Source of the DNA: Actinokineospora inagensis DSM 44258
GTDB lineage: Bacteria > Actinomycetota > Actinomycetes > Mycobacteriales > Pseudonocardiaceae
Assembly: GCF_000482865.1 (NCBI RefSeq)
Contig: NZ_AXWW01000029.1
Span: 1 to 64,000 of the forward strand
Length of the DNA: 64,000 bases
Direction: 5' to 3'
In this document: in pieces, positions 1 through 8,976 of the stretch
Position numbering within the stretch: position 1 is the stretch's first letter
Layout: each line of letters starts with the position of its first letter
Notes under the pieces: model-generated
The model's input: the letters and a program-made list of their open reading frames with translations, nothing else
What the model was told of the DNA's origin: nothing
The model's database searches: none
Made by a program: the position numbers and the translations under genes

Positions 1-1
1 C

Positions 2-22
2 CCCCCCGGCGCGGCCGGGGGG
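2..22. terminator. hairpin terminator after the methyltransferase gene
   Basis: A perfect GC stem, CCCCCCGG paired with CCGGGGGG around a five-base loop, begins about 10 bases past the stop codon of the minus-strand methyltransferase. It has no obvious T tract, which is common for actinobacterial terminators. Its position suggests it ends that transcript. Confidence 0.5.
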
Positions 23-33
23 TACCACCGAGT

Positions 34-798
34 TCAGCGGACGCGGGCGACGAAGAAGACGCGGCGGAACGGGAACCAGGTGGTGCCGTCCGGGCGGCGG
101 GGGTAGGCCTCGGCCAGTCGCGGGGCGAGCTGGGACCGGAAGTCCGGCCACTCGTCGTCGGTGAGCTCGGCGCGGATGGGGCGCAGGGCGGTGCCGGTGA
201 TCCACTCCAGCACGGCGTCGTCGCCGTCGAGGCGCTGCAGGTAGGTGGTTTCCCAGGCGTCCACCTCGCAGCCCGCGGCGCTGAGGAGTTCGGCGTAGCC
301 GTCGGGGTTGAGGGTGGCGTCCTCCTCGCGCAGGCGCACCCGTTCGAGGCGGTCGTACCACTGGGGTTCGGCGACGAGCTCGCGGATCAGGGCGTGCGAC
401 GGGGCGTTGAAGTTGCCGGGGACCTGGACACCGAGCCAGGCGCCCGTGGGCAGCGCGGCGACCCACCGGGGCAGCAGGTCGGGGTGCTCGGGGACCCACT
501 GCAGGGCCGCGTTGCTGATCACCACGTCGGTCAGCTCGTCGGGAACCCACGCGCGCAGGTCGGACTGGCCGGCCGCGACCCCCCGGGACTGGGCCGCGGC
601 GACCATCTCGGCCGAGGAGTCGATCGCCGTAAGGCGGGTGTTCGGCCAGCGCTGGGCCATGGTGACGGTGAGGTTGCCGGGGCCGCAGCCGAGGTCGACC
701 ACCGCCCGCGGGCTCTCCGCGCGAACCCGGGCGAGCAGGTCGAAGAAGGGGCGGGCCCGGTGGTCGCTGAAGCTCAGGTATTTCGCCGGATCCCACAT
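34..798 (-). CDS. tam: trans-aconitate 2-methyltransferase
   Basis: A class I SAM-dependent methyltransferase of 254 aa, the usual length for Tam. It would methylate trans-aconitate, a spontaneous inhibitor of aconitase, in the cytoplasm. The SAM-binding motif I (VDLGCGPGNLT) lies at about residues 34-44, an acidic motif (AIDSS) follows at about 58, and ISNAALQWVPEH matches the Tam family post-motif. The ATG at 798 is preceded five bases upstream by GGGAGG, which fixes the start. It is a single gene, with a palindrome-rich promoter just upstream (818-840). Confidence 0.9.
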   Translation of the reverse strand: MWDPAKYLSFSDHRARPFFDLLARVRAESPRAVVDLGCGPGNLTVTMAQRWPNTRLTAIDSSAEMVAAAQSRGVAAGQSDLRAWVPDELTDVVISNAALQWVPEHPDLLPRWVAALPTGAWLGVQVPGNFNAPSHALIRELVAEPQWYDRLERVRLREEDATLNPDGYAELLSAAGCEVDAWETTYLQRLDGDDAVLEWITGTALRPIRAELTDDEWPDFRSQLAPRLAEAYPRRPDGTTWFPFRRVFFVARVR

Positions 799-817
799 GG
801 ACGCCTCCCAAATAAAC

Positions 818-840
818 CGTACGTACGTACTGTTACAGTA
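818..840. promoter_or_regulatory. overlapping palindromes upstream of tam (possible operator)
   Basis: GTACGTACGTAC (819-830) and TACTGTTACAGTA (828-840) are perfect palindromes sharing three bases, 20-42 bases ahead of the tam start. Alternating CGTAC palindromes are typical of TetR-family operators, so repression of tam by a TetR-like regulator is inferred. No such regulator gene is visible in the window. Confidence 0.4.
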
Positions 841-849
841 CCGCGTCGG

Positions 850-1377
850 TCAGACGTCCGCGAGCCCTTCACCCATCCGTTCGGCGACCTCGTGCGCGAT
901 GGACCGCACCAGGTCCAGGTCGGCCCCGGGATCGGGCCGGACCTGCAGCACCGTGCCGTCCCGACCGGGCACCTTGCGCTGCACGAACCACGCGCCCCCA
1001 CCGGGCAGATCGCGGTGGTGGCGGGACCGGATCGACCCGGTGACCCGCCGGTGCACGGCCTGCGGCAGCTTCCCGGGGCGCTCGACGACGAACCGCAGGG
1101 GCGCCCGGTCGGCGAGCACCACGGCCTCCCCGGCGGACTCCACCTCGTCCGCCTCGGTGATCACGAAGGTGCCGTTGTCCCAGGTCGCCTTGGACACCAG
1201 GTGCCAGCCGATCCGCCGCGGGCCGTCGTCGGTGGGCACCCACAGGCCCAGCGTGGACGCGGCCAGCAGCCCGCCGCCGCGCACCGGCGACCAGGACACG
1301 ATCGCCTCGGTGGGCGCCAGCGCGCCGGTGAACCCCGGGGGCGTGCCCCGGAACAGCCTGGCCAGCAACCCGCTCAC
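850..1377 (-). CDS. conserved actinobacterial hypothetical protein next to dnaG
   Basis: A 175-aa soluble protein starting with GTG four bases past the dnaG stop, so it is probably the second gene of the dnaG operon. It has no signal peptide and no membrane segment. The sequence is rich in Arg and Trp and has a beta-rich look in the middle (residues about 25-100), with a Pro/Gly segment near 120-145. I recognise no catalytic motif. It resembles the uncharacterised proteins found beside primase in Pseudonocardiales. No function is assigned. Confidence 0.75.
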   Translation of the reverse strand: MSGLLARLFRGTPPGFTGALAPTEAIVSWSPVRGGGLLAASTLGLWVPTDDGPRRIGWHLVSKATWDNGTFVITEADEVESAGEAVVLADRAPLRFVVERPGKLPQAVHRRVTGSIRSRHHRDLPGGGAWFVQRKVPGRDGTVLQVRPDPGADLDLVRSIAHEVAERMGEGLADV

Positions 1378-1381
1378 CGGG

Positions 1382-3286
1382 TCACTCCATGCCGCCGCGG
1401 GCCTGCATCCCCAACGCCTTGTGCCACTCCTCCATTGCTACCAGATCCCCCCAGAGCGCCCGCGCCTCGTCCGGCTGTTCCACCGGGGACACCCGCTGCA
1501 GCCGGGACTTGATGTCGGCGATCTGCCGTCCGACCAGTTCCCGCTGCAGCGCGGCGAGGATGGCGGCGGCGTAGCGCTCCGCGGCGGCGTTCTTGTTCGG
1601 CAGCGGCATCGGCTCCACGGCCAGTTCGCTGACCAGCCTGCGCACGGTCGGCGCGACGCAGTTCCTGGTGACCGCCTCCAACAGCTCCGCGCCCGCGAGC
1701 CCGCTGGCGGCGCCGCCCGCGTCGAGCACGGCCCGGTGCACCACGGTGTACGCCGGGTGGGTGAACGCGTCGACCGGGATCGAGTCGTACATCGGCCCAG
1801 CCAGCGCGGGCTCCTGCAGGGCCAGCTTGAGGACCTCCCGCTGGGCGCGCAGCAGCACGTCGTCCGGGGCGGGCCGCGGCGGGCCGTCGGCCTCGACGGC
1901 CAGGGCGCCCTGGTTCGGGTTCGCCGCGACGCGCGCCCGCCGGGCCGGGGCGACCCCGGCGGTCTCGCGGACCCGGCGGACCACGGTCAGCGGGTCGTCC
2001 CAGCCGACCCAGCCCGCGAGCTGGCGGGCGTAGTCGTCGCGCAGCGAGTGGTCCTTGATCCGGGCGACCAGCGGGACGGTGCGGCGCAGCGCCTCGACCC
2101 TGCCCTCGGCGGTCTCCAGGTCGTGGGTGGCCAACTCGGCGCGGATGGCGAAGGTGAACAGCGGCCGCCTGCGCGCCACCAGGTCCTTCACCGCCACGTC
2201 GCCCTTGGCCTGGCGCAGCTCGCACGGATCCATGCCGTCCGGGGCGATGGCGATGAAGGTCTGCGCGGCGAACTCCTGCTCGCCCTCGTCGAACGCCTTG
2301 CGCGCGGCCTTCTGACCGGCCTCGTCGCCGTCGAAGGTGAAGATCACCTCACCGCGGAAGGCGTCGTCGTCCATCAGCAGCCTGCGCAGCACCTTGATGT
2401 GGTCGACCCCGAACGCGGTGCCACACGAGGCGACCGCGGTGGGCACCCCAGCGGCGTGCATGGCCATCACGTCGGTGTAGCCCTCGACGACGACGACCTG
2501 GTGCCGCTTGGCGATCTCCCGCTTGGCCATGTCCAGGCCGAACAGCACGGTGGACTTCTTGTAGATCGGGGTTTCCCTGGTGTTGAGGTACTTGGCCTGG
2601 ATCTGGTCGTCGTCGAAGATGCGCCGCGCGCCGAAGCCGACCACGTCGCCGCCGATGTCCTTGATCGGCCACAGCAGCCGCCGGTGGAACTGGTCGATCG
2701 GCCCCTGCCTGCCCTCCTTGACCAGACCGCCCTTGATCAGCTCGTCCACCTCGAACCCGCGACCGAGCAGGTACTTGGTGAGCTTGTCCCAACCCACCGG
2801 GGCGAACCCGCAACCGAACGTGGTCGCGGCGGCCTCGTCGAAACCGCGCTGGGCGAGGAACTCGCGGGCCTTCACCGCTTCCGGGGTGCGCAGTTGCTCC
2901 GCGTAGAACTCCTGCGCGGCCTTGTGCGCGTCGACCAGCCGGGACCGGGTGCCGCGGTCGCGCTGAACGCTGGTGCCGCCGCCCTCGTAGGTCAACTGCA
3001 ACCCGACCCGCTCGGCGAGCCGCTCCACGGCCTCGACGAACGACAGGTGGTCCATCTTCATCACGAACGCGATGACGTCGCCGCCCTCACCACAGCCGAA
3101 GCAGTGGAAGGTGCCGTGCGTGGACCGCACGTTGAACGACGGCGTCTTCTCGTCGTGGAACGGGCACAGCCCCTTGAGCGCCCCCCCACCGGCGCGGCGG
3201 AGCTGCACGTACTCGCCCACCACGTCGTCGATCCGGCTGCGCTCACGGACCTGCGCGATGTCACTTTCCCGGATGCGTCCAGCCAC
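1382..3286 (-). CDS. dnaG: DNA primase DnaG
   Basis: Synthesises RNA primers at the replication fork. The protein is 634 aa. The N-terminal CHC2 zinc ribbon has Cys41, His44, Cys62 and Cys65. The catalytic TOPRIM core carries the Glu of VVVEGYTDV and the DGDEAGQKA acidic motif at about residues 255-345. A C-terminal helicase-binding region follows. The reading frame stays open far upstream, but family alignment places the start at the GTG encoding MAGRIRESDI at 3286. The gene is divergent from the sigma factor gene across 69 bases. Confidence 0.96.
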   Translation of the reverse strand: MAGRIRESDIAQVRERSRIDDVVGEYVQLRRAGGGALKGLCPFHDEKTPSFNVRSTHGTFHCFGCGEGGDVIAFVMKMDHLSFVEAVERLAERVGLQLTYEGGGTSVQRDRGTRSRLVDAHKAAQEFYAEQLRTPEAVKAREFLAQRGFDEAAATTFGCGFAPVGWDKLTKYLLGRGFEVDELIKGGLVKEGRQGPIDQFHRRLLWPIKDIGGDVVGFGARRIFDDDQIQAKYLNTRETPIYKKSTVLFGLDMAKREIAKRHQVVVVEGYTDVMAMHAAGVPTAVASCGTAFGVDHIKVLRRLLMDDDAFRGEVIFTFDGDEAGQKAARKAFDEGEQEFAAQTFIAIAPDGMDPCELRQAKGDVAVKDLVARRRPLFTFAIRAELATHDLETAEGRVEALRRTVPLVARIKDHSLRDDYARQLAGWVGWDDPLTVVRRVRETAGVAPARRARVAANPNQGALAVEADGPPRPAPDDVLLRAQREVLKLALQEPALAGPMYDSIPVDAFTHPAYTVVHRAVLDAGGAASGLAGAELLEAVTRNCVAPTVRRLVSELAVEPMPLPNKNAAAERYAAAILAALQRELVGRQIADIKSRLQRVSPVEQPDEARALWGDLVAMEEWHKALGMQARGGME

Positions 3287-3355
3287 GGTCGTCCAGTCTA
3301 TGCGTGCGGTGCGGCTCACCCCGACCAGGGCGGGGCCGCTCATTACGATGGCGGT

Positions 3356-4354
3356 GTGACGGTCACCGACGAGGCCATGGCCCGGGACTTCCAGGCGCAC
3401 CGCGACCACCTGATGGGCGTGGCCTACCGACTCACCGGCACCCGCGCCGACGCCGAGGACGCCGTCCAGGAAACCTGGCTCCGACTGTCCACAGTGGAGG
3501 AACCTGGCGCCATCCGGAACCTGCGCGCCTGGCTGACCACGGTGGTCGGCCGGGTCTGCCTCGACCGGTTGCGCTCCGCCACCGCCCGCCGGGAGAGCTA
3601 CGTCGGCCCGTGGCTGCCCGAGCCGGTGGTGACCCCGCTGGGCTCCCCGGTCGGCGAGGACCCGCTCGACGCCGCCGTCCGCGACGACGGCCTGCGCATC
3701 GCCGCCCTCCTCGTCCTCGACCACCTCACCCCGGAACAGCGGGTCGCGTTCGTCCTGCACGACGCCTTCGACGTGCCGTTCGCCGACATCGCGGGCACCC
3801 TGGGCTGCACCGAGGCGACCGCCCGCCAGCACGCCACCCGGGCCCGGCGGGCCATGGCCAAAGCCGATCCGCCCGCCAGGGCAACGCTCGACGAGCAACG
3901 CGCCGTGGTCGAACGCTTCGTCGCCGCCATCGCCTCCGGTGACATCAGCCGGGTGCTGTCGCTGCTCCACCCGAACACCGTCCTGATCGGCGACGGCGGC
4001 GGCAAGGCCCGCACCGCCCGCCACCTCATGGTCGGCCCGGACAAGGTGGCCCGGTTCTTCCTCGGCCTGTACCGCCTGCACGGCTTCCTCACCCTCGCGG
4101 GCCAACCGGTCCTGGTCAACGGTGACCTCGGTGTCCTGCTCACCGAGATCCCAGCGGGCCCGCACAACGGCGGCCGCGACCGCCGCATCACCACCTTCGC
4201 CCTCCGCGACGGCCTCATCACCGCCATCTACGACATCGTCAACCCGGACAAGCTGACCACCATCCCCGACCAGCCCGACGACTCGACTCCGACCACCCCG
4301 AACGGCAACCCGGCCGAACAGCCCCACCAGTCCCACGACCAGCCCGGCGACTGA
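3356..4354 (+). CDS. sigJ: ECF41-type RNA polymerase sigma factor (SigJ-like) with SnoaL-like C-terminal domain
   Basis: A 332-aa extracytoplasmic-function sigma factor. Sigma-2 is at about residues 12-75 and sigma-4 at about 115-170, followed by a SnoaL/NTF2-like domain. Three signatures of the ECF41 group are visible: WLPEP at 86-90, DGGGK at about 205 and NPDKL at 296-300. In this family the fused C-terminal domain controls sigma activity in place of a separate anti-sigma factor. No COE-type (decarboxylase/oxidoreductase/epimerase) partner gene lies next to it, although these usually do. GTG 3356 was chosen; ATG 3377 is an alternative. The last 30 residues are a disordered Pro/Gln/Asp tail. 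Confidence 0.9.
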   Translation: MTVTDEAMARDFQAHRDHLMGVAYRLTGTRADAEDAVQETWLRLSTVEEPGAIRNLRAWLTTVVGRVCLDRLRSATARRESYVGPWLPEPVVTPLGSPVGEDPLDAAVRDDGLRIAALLVLDHLTPEQRVAFVLHDAFDVPFADIAGTLGCTEATARQHATRARRAMAKADPPARATLDEQRAVVERFVAAIASGDISRVLSLLHPNTVLIGDGGGKARTARHLMVGPDKVARFFLGLYRLHGFLTLAGQPVLVNGDLGVLLTEIPAGPHNGGRDRRITTFALRDGLITAIYDIVNPDKLTTIPDQPDDSTPTTPNGNPAEQPHQSHDQPGD

Positions 4355-4721
4355 CGTCCAGCGATCACCCAGGCCAGACCACACTCGCCTGAAGACGCCC
4401 GGCAACCACGCCCAACGAGCCCCCTTTACCCAACGGTCTCCGCTTGCCCTACGGCTTCCGCCTGCCCTACCGACTCCACCCGGCCGGCCAGTCCCACCCG
4501 ACCATTGAGTTCCGCTCGCCCAACGGACTCTATCCCTCCAACGGGCTCCGACACGGACCCCGCTCGTCCAACAGGCTCTGCTCGTCCAACGACCTCCGCG
4601 CACCGGGTGACCATCCCGGCGCGAACGGTGCCCGGCGGACCGGGAGTCCACATGCGACGCTCGGAACGCGCCCAGAACCACCTCACTCATGATTGTCCCC
4701 CTTTTTCAGTCAACGATTCGG
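4355..4721. repeat. intergenic degenerate 18-bp repeat tract
   Basis: This 367-base gap lies between convergent genes. From about 4431 to 4610 it holds a loose tandem array with an 18-bp period and consensus near CCCAACGGNCTCCGCTCG. Clear copies start at 4431 and 4449, with more diverged ones between 4510 and 4610. The period keeps all frames open, so short spurious ORFs appear on both strands. I see no gene. The tract resembles in style the 15-bp repeats near 43.4 kb. Confidence 0.6.
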
Positions 4722-5801
4722 TCAAGACGGGTCGGTGACCCGGGCCAGGAAGTACACGGCGCCCGCCGTGCGGTGGCGGACGACGAGCAGGAACGGGCGG
4801 TCGACGGTGATGTCGATCGGCTTGGGCGGGATGGACATCAGGCCGATCAGACCCGCTGTCGCGGCGGCGCCCTCCAGGCCGTTCTCGTCCACGCGGAGCA
4901 CCGACTCGTGCAGGATCGACTGGGCGTACAGCGGCGCGGAACTGATCGCGGACAGGTCGGCCGCCGGGGTGAAGACGGTGGTGACACCGAGTTGGTTGAG
5001 CGGACCGGTGAGATCGGCCTGGGTCGAGATGTCCAGCTTCGGCATGCGGAGGTGGACCTGGGTCGGTTCGAGCGCGGCGAACAGCGCGGCCAGCGAATCC
5101 CCGGTCAGGTTTGCCTCGGCCGGGGCGAACGGGCCCTCGGGCAACAGGACGACGGCTTGGACGGCGCCGACAGCGGGGATGCCGATGGCCTGCCAACCTC
5201 CCCGGGACACGTACGGCAACTCGCCGGTGACCCGCATCATCGGCAGGTTGACGCTGCCCACCGGCGTGGCGAACGGGCTTTCGCCCTCCTCCGGGTCGAA
5301 CTTGTGCAGCCAGGAGGACTTCAGGTACAGCGCGTTGACCACTGTGGACACTGTGTCGGAGCGGATCGACCCGGCGGGCAGCAGTTCCGGGATGAGGCCG
5401 CGGGTGGTCTCGGCGACGTCGGCGTTGATGTCGGCGCGGGCCTTCTCCGGCTCGGCCAGGAACGGGGCGTTGCGGACCGTTCCCGCCAAATCCGCCAGGC
5501 GCTCGGTGAAGCCGGGGTCGATGTCGATGGCGGCGTCGGCCCACAGGGTGTTCGCCACCGCGATGGCCGGGGTTTCCTGGCCTTGCCAGGGCTCGTCGAG
5601 CGTGCTCGCGGCGGTGAGCACGCGGGTTGTCTCGTCGAGATCTCCGAGCAGGGCGCGCAACTCCGCCTCGGTCTGACCGCGGGCTCCCCTGGTCAGCAGG
5701 GTGAGCGCGCTCGCCGCCGAGAACGGTGACCAGCACACCTGCACGGTCGGGTTCTCGGCGACGACGCGGTGCACGGCGAGGGCGAAGTCCAAATGCGACA
5801 C
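4722..5801 (-). CDS. serpin family serine protease inhibitor
   Basis: A 359-aa serpin, the normal length of the core fold, with no signal peptide and so apparently cytoplasmic. The breach/shutter signature NALYLKSSW lies at about residues 178-186. The reactive-centre loop is at about 308-325: the hinge GLEGAAATAG leads to a predicted P1-P1' pair Met322-Ser323 followed by IPP. Spacing from hinge Gly (P15) to Met is exactly that of human alpha-1-antitrypsin, which also has Met-Ser-Ile-Pro-Pro. The hinge alanines indicate an inhibitory serpin. P14 is Leu rather than Thr or Ser, which could slow loop insertion. Target protease unknown. Confidence 0.93.
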   Translation of the reverse strand: MSHLDFALAVHRVVAENPTVQVCWSPFSAASALTLLTRGARGQTEAELRALLGDLDETTRVLTAASTLDEPWQGQETPAIAVANTLWADAAIDIDPGFTERLADLAGTVRNAPFLAEPEKARADINADVAETTRGLIPELLPAGSIRSDTVSTVVNALYLKSSWLHKFDPEEGESPFATPVGSVNLPMMRVTGELPYVSRGGWQAIGIPAVGAVQAVVLLPEGPFAPAEANLTGDSLAALFAALEPTQVHLRMPKLDISTQADLTGPLNQLGVTTVFTPAADLSAISSAPLYAQSILHESVLRVDENGLEGAAATAGLIGLMSIPPKPIDITVDRPFLLVVRHRTAGAVYFLARVTDPS

Positions 5802-5922
5802 TGTGTTCTCCCGCTGGTCGTGGCCGGTTCCTCCGGATGCCGACCAGTGTGCCGGCTCAGCGGGATTCGTCGCGGAAGTTGTCCACAGGCCCTTGACAAG
5901 GCTCCCCGTGGCGGAACACCGC

Positions 5923-7185
5923 CTAACAGAACGCGGAGTGCCAGCTCGCGGCCTGCGCGTCGGTCAGCGAGGCGACCTGGTCGACGACCACACGCAGCCG
6001 TCCGGCGTCGTCGGCGGCCGCGTGCCAGGCGGGTTGGAAGGCGGGTTCCAGCGCGGTCGGGGCGCGGTCGGCGAGGGTGGCGACCAGGTCGGCGATGACC
6101 TCGCGTTGGCGGGCCTGCAGGGCGAGCCGGTCGGGGTCGCTCATCACGTAGTGCACGGCCATCGCCTTGAGCAGGGCGACTTCGGCGGCGACCAGCGGTG
6201 GCACGACCAGGTCGGCGGCGTACCTCGTCAACGGGTCCGGGCCGTGGACCGAGCGGGTTCCGGTAACGGCTGCCGCTGCGAAGCGGCCGACCAGTTCACT
6301 GGTCAACCGCTTGAGCGCCACCTGCGCGCCGAGCGACCCGTCGTACTCTTGGCCGACCAACTCACGCACGACAGGTAGCGCCAACAGTCCCGTGGCCGCT
6401 TCTTCCAGCAGTGACAAGGGTTCTGTGGAGAAGTGCTTGGCAGCGAGCTCCGCGACAACTGCCCGTTCTACCGGATCTGCCAACGACGGCAGGGAGATCC
6501 GGCCGGAGCGCACTCCGTCTTCGACGTCGTGCACGGAGTAGGCGACGTCGTCAGACCAGTCCATTACCTGCGCCTCTAGGCACTGTCGGCCATCGGGCGC
6601 ACCGACGCGCATCCAGTAGAAGACAGGCAAGTCGTCGTCGTAAGCACCGAACTTGGCCATCCCGGGTCTACGCGGCCACGGGTACTTGGTGGCGGCGTCG
6701 AGGGAGGCTCGCGCGAGGTTGAGACCGTGCAGGGCACCGTCGTCGCCGAGGACCTTCGGTTCGAGGCGGGTCAGGATCCGCAGGGTCTGCGCGTTGCCCT
6801 CGAAGCCGCCGCAGGGCTCGGCGACCCGGTTGAGAGCCTGCTCCCCGTTGTGACCGAACGGCGGGTGACCGATGTCGTGCGCCAACCCGGCCGTGTCGAC
6901 GACGTCCGGATCGCAGCCCAGTTCATCGGCGATACCGCGACCGATCTGCGCCACCTCCAACGAATGGGTCAACCTCGTTCGGGGGATGCCGTGTACCTCT
7001 GAACCCTCGTGTGGTCCGACCACCTGGGTCTTACCCGCGAGCCTGCGCAACGCGGCCGAGTGCAGCACCCGCGCACGATCCCGGTTGAACGCCGTTCTGG
7101 CAGCGGGGGTCGACCCTGCCAGCACCGCACCCTTGGGCGGCTCGGCGAACAGGCGCTCAGTGTCCTGATCGGTATAACCGTGCAC
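5923..7185 (-). CDS. dgt: deoxyguanosinetriphosphate triphosphohydrolase (HD domain dNTPase)
   Basis: Hydrolyses dNTPs to nucleosides and triphosphate, contributing to dNTP pool control. It is 420 aa, typical of the type-2 dGTPase-like family. Metal ligands are His74 ([10 protein letters not shown]) and His103-Asp104 ([15 protein letters not shown]); a later acidic residue lies in the [13 protein letters not shown] segment at about 225. The start is a GTG. The stop of the upstream YdcF-like gene lies 18 bases away, so the two are likely co-transcribed. Confidence 0.94.
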   Translation of the reverse strand: MHGYTDQDTERLFAEPPKGAVLAGSTPAARTAFNRDRARVLHSAALRRLAGKTQVVGPHEGSEVHGIPRTRLTHSLEVAQIGRGIADELGCDPDVVDTAGLAHDIGHPPFGHNGEQALNRVAEPCGGFEGNAQTLRILTRLEPKVLGDDGALHGLNLARASLDAATKYPWPRRPGMAKFGAYDDDLPVFYWMRVGAPDGRQCLEAQVMDWSDDVAYSVHDVEDGVRSGRISLPSLADPVERAVVAELAAKHFSTEPLSLLEEAATGLLALPVVRELVGQEYDGSLGAQVALKRLTSELVGRFAAAAVTGTRSVHGPDPLTRYAADLVVPPLVAAEVALLKAMAVHYVMSDPDRLALQARQREVIADLVATLADRAPTALEPAFQPAWHAAADDAGRLRVVVDQVASLTDAQAASWHSAFC

Positions 7186-7203
7186 AGACAGAGCCTACGT
7201 CCG

Positions 7204-7860
7204 TCAGCCGACTTCTTCGTCCAGAGCGATGCCGTCGGCGGAAGCGTTGGTCGAGCGGTAGTACAAGAGGGCCGCCGTCTCCCGCAGGATGTAGCGCGCC
7301 TGGGTCTCCCGCGTCTGGACGATCGGGCCCGAGTGTGTCGGCGAGGTCCAGGCGTCCAGGCCAGCGTCCTTGGCCATGGTGCGGGCGCGCAGCGAGTGCC
7401 ACGGGTCGCTGACGATCACCGCCGTCGACCAGCCGCTCTGCTTGGCCTTCTCGGCGACCGCCTTCAGCGTCCCGAGCGTGTCGTTGCCTTCCCCGACCGT
7501 GACGACCTTGTCGTCGGGGACCCCGTGCTCGACCAGCCACCGGCGACCGGCCTCGGCCTCGGTGAACCGATCACCGGCCCGACGCCCACCGCCGGTGACG
7601 ATGTGGTTCGCCACGCCCTGCTCGTAGAGGGCCTTGGCCTGGCGCAGCCGGGCCTCCAGCACCTTGGACGGTTTGCCCGCGTACTGCGCCGCGCCCAGGA
7701 CGACCACGATGTCGGCCCGGTCCCGGTTGTCGATGCGGGCGACCTGCCACACCCGGAACGCGGTACCGCCCACGACGAGGATCCCCATCAACAGCACGCC
7801 GATGAGCAGCCTGCGCAGGAACCGGCGAACCGGGCGGGGGTGGGGAGGCACGCGGAGCAT
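7204..7860 (-). CDS. YdcF family (DUF218) membrane-anchored protein
   Basis: A 218-aa protein with an Arg-rich N terminus followed by one membrane segment (about residues 17-36) and a DUF218/YdcF domain outside the membrane. The domain signature is visible: IVVVLGAAQY near 50, IVTGGG near 88, GNDTLGTL near 123 and VSDPWHSLRA near 150. Family members include SanA-type envelope proteins and a SAM-binding protein; the substrate here is unknown. The ATG abuts GGAAGG. Confidence 0.88.
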   Translation of the reverse strand: MLRVPPHPRPVRRFLRRLLIGVLLMGILVVGGTAFRVWQVARIDNRDRADIVVVLGAAQYAGKPSKVLEARLRQAKALYEQGVANHIVTGGGRRAGDRFTEAEAGRRWLVEHGVPDDKVVTVGEGNDTLGTLKAVAEKAKQSGWSTAVIVSDPWHSLRARTMAKDAGLDAWTSPTHSGPIVQTRETQARYILRETAALLYYRSTNASADGIALDEEVG

Positions 7861-7999
7861 CCTTCCAGAACGGTCGGTCGTCGCCCTGGGTCGGGCCGGT
7901 CAAGGCGAATCCCCGGAAGTTATCCACAATCGCCACGGCTGTACACAGGTCCGCGGCCGGGGGTTCCGAGTACTCGTGAACCAGGGTTACCTCGGTCCC

Positions 8000-8806
8000 A
8001 TGCGAACGAACCGCACGAACGCCGATGTGATCGTCCTGGCCGACTCCGGACCGGGCAGGCTCCGCCGACTCCGCGCCGCGCTGCACCTCGCCCACCCCGA
8101 CGCCGTTGTCACCGGGCGGGAAGCCCTGTGGCTCAACGGGGTGTCGGTGCCGCCGCGGGGCGCGGTGCACCTCGTCGTCCCGGTCGAACGGCCCAGCCGG
8201 GCAGACGGGTCGGTCATCGTGGAGCACTCCACGCGCATGCCGGACCCGTTGTGGCGGCGCGGCATCCCGACCGCCCCGGTGGCGCGGGCGACGGTCGACG
8301 CGTGTCGGCGGATGTCCGTGGCCGAGGAGGTCCGCGCGCTGATCCGGACCACCGAGGATCACGTGCCGATCGGGGATCTGCACGGGGAACTGGCTCGGGC
8401 GCCTGCCCGGGGGACCATGACGCTGCGCCGGGTGCTGGCGGACATCGATCGTGGGTTGCGCGCGGACTCGGCGCGGGCGGCGGCCGACCTGATCGCGCTG
8501 GCCGGGTTGCCGCCGCCGAGGTGGACAGCCCGGCTGAGCACCGTGGCGGACGTGCACCTGGCTGTGGTGGACGCGTGGTGGGACGACATCGGGCTGGCGT
8601 GGGACTGCGACCTGCACCAGCCCTGGAACCCGCGACCGGAGACCAGGGCACTCACCCGCGCGGCCCGGCTGACTGCGGTGGGCATCGTGCCGGTGCACAC
8701 CGATCCGGCGCGGGTGCTGCTGGAACCCCGAGCGGTGGCGGGCGAACTGCGCGGCGCCTACCAGTTGGCGACGGCTCGCCCGCGGCCGCGGGTGGTCATG
8801 TCCTGA
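8000..8806 (+). CDS. AbiEi/DUF559-like protein with degenerate nuclease-fold C terminus
   Basis: A 268-aa protein resembling the actinobacterial group that joins an AbiEi-like antitoxin N-terminal region to a DUF559 (Vsr-endonuclease-like) C-terminal region. Evidence is the order of segments: VTGREALWLNG near 36, LVVPVERP near 57, EHSTRMPDPLWRRGIP near 75, PVARATVDACRRM near 93, a helical middle, and AVVDAWWDDIGLAWDCD near 190-206 with an acidic motif. The start ATG at 8000 has no clear Shine-Dalgarno, so the transcript may be leaderless. The frame is open 366 bases further upstream, but that stretch lies antisense to the YdcF gene. Function uncertain. Confidence 0.75.
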   Translation: MRTNRTNADVIVLADSGPGRLRRLRAALHLAHPDAVVTGREALWLNGVSVPPRGAVHLVVPVERPSRADGSVIVEHSTRMPDPLWRRGIPTAPVARATVDACRRMSVAEEVRALIRTTEDHVPIGDLHGELARAPARGTMTLRRVLADIDRGLRADSARAAADLIALAGLPPPRWTARLSTVADVHLAVVDAWWDDIGLAWDCDLHQPWNPRPETRALTRAARLTAVGIVPVHTDPARVLLEPRAVAGELRGAYQLATARPRPRVVMS

Positions 8807-8976
8807 AGTGGAACGAGGTCCGGACCATGCCGTGTACACGAACCGAGGAGGAGACCATGGTTGAGATCACCCCGAGCGCCCGCCCTGAGCACCGGGGCAA
8901 GCGAGATCGCCGGAGGCACGCCCTAAGACCACCCCGAGCCCGCAGACCAGGAGAGCGCCGGGGTGCCCTGCTGGAG

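Noticed and set aside
308-3355. Very long plus-strand open frame before the sigma factor
   Set aside because: It lies antisense to tam and dnaG; GC-rich codon structure keeps the opposite frame open. Only the part from 3356 matches a protein family.
8930-8965. glyS terminator CACCCCG/CGGGGTG
   Set aside because: Only seven pairs with a 22-base loop and no U tract; too weak to annotate.
8858-8976. ATG with a very strong ribosome-binding site (GAGGAGGAG) between the DUF559-like gene and glyS
   Set aside because: The frame has no stop before entering glyS antisense, and the peptide is only Arg/Pro-rich sequence. It may be a relic start; not annotated.
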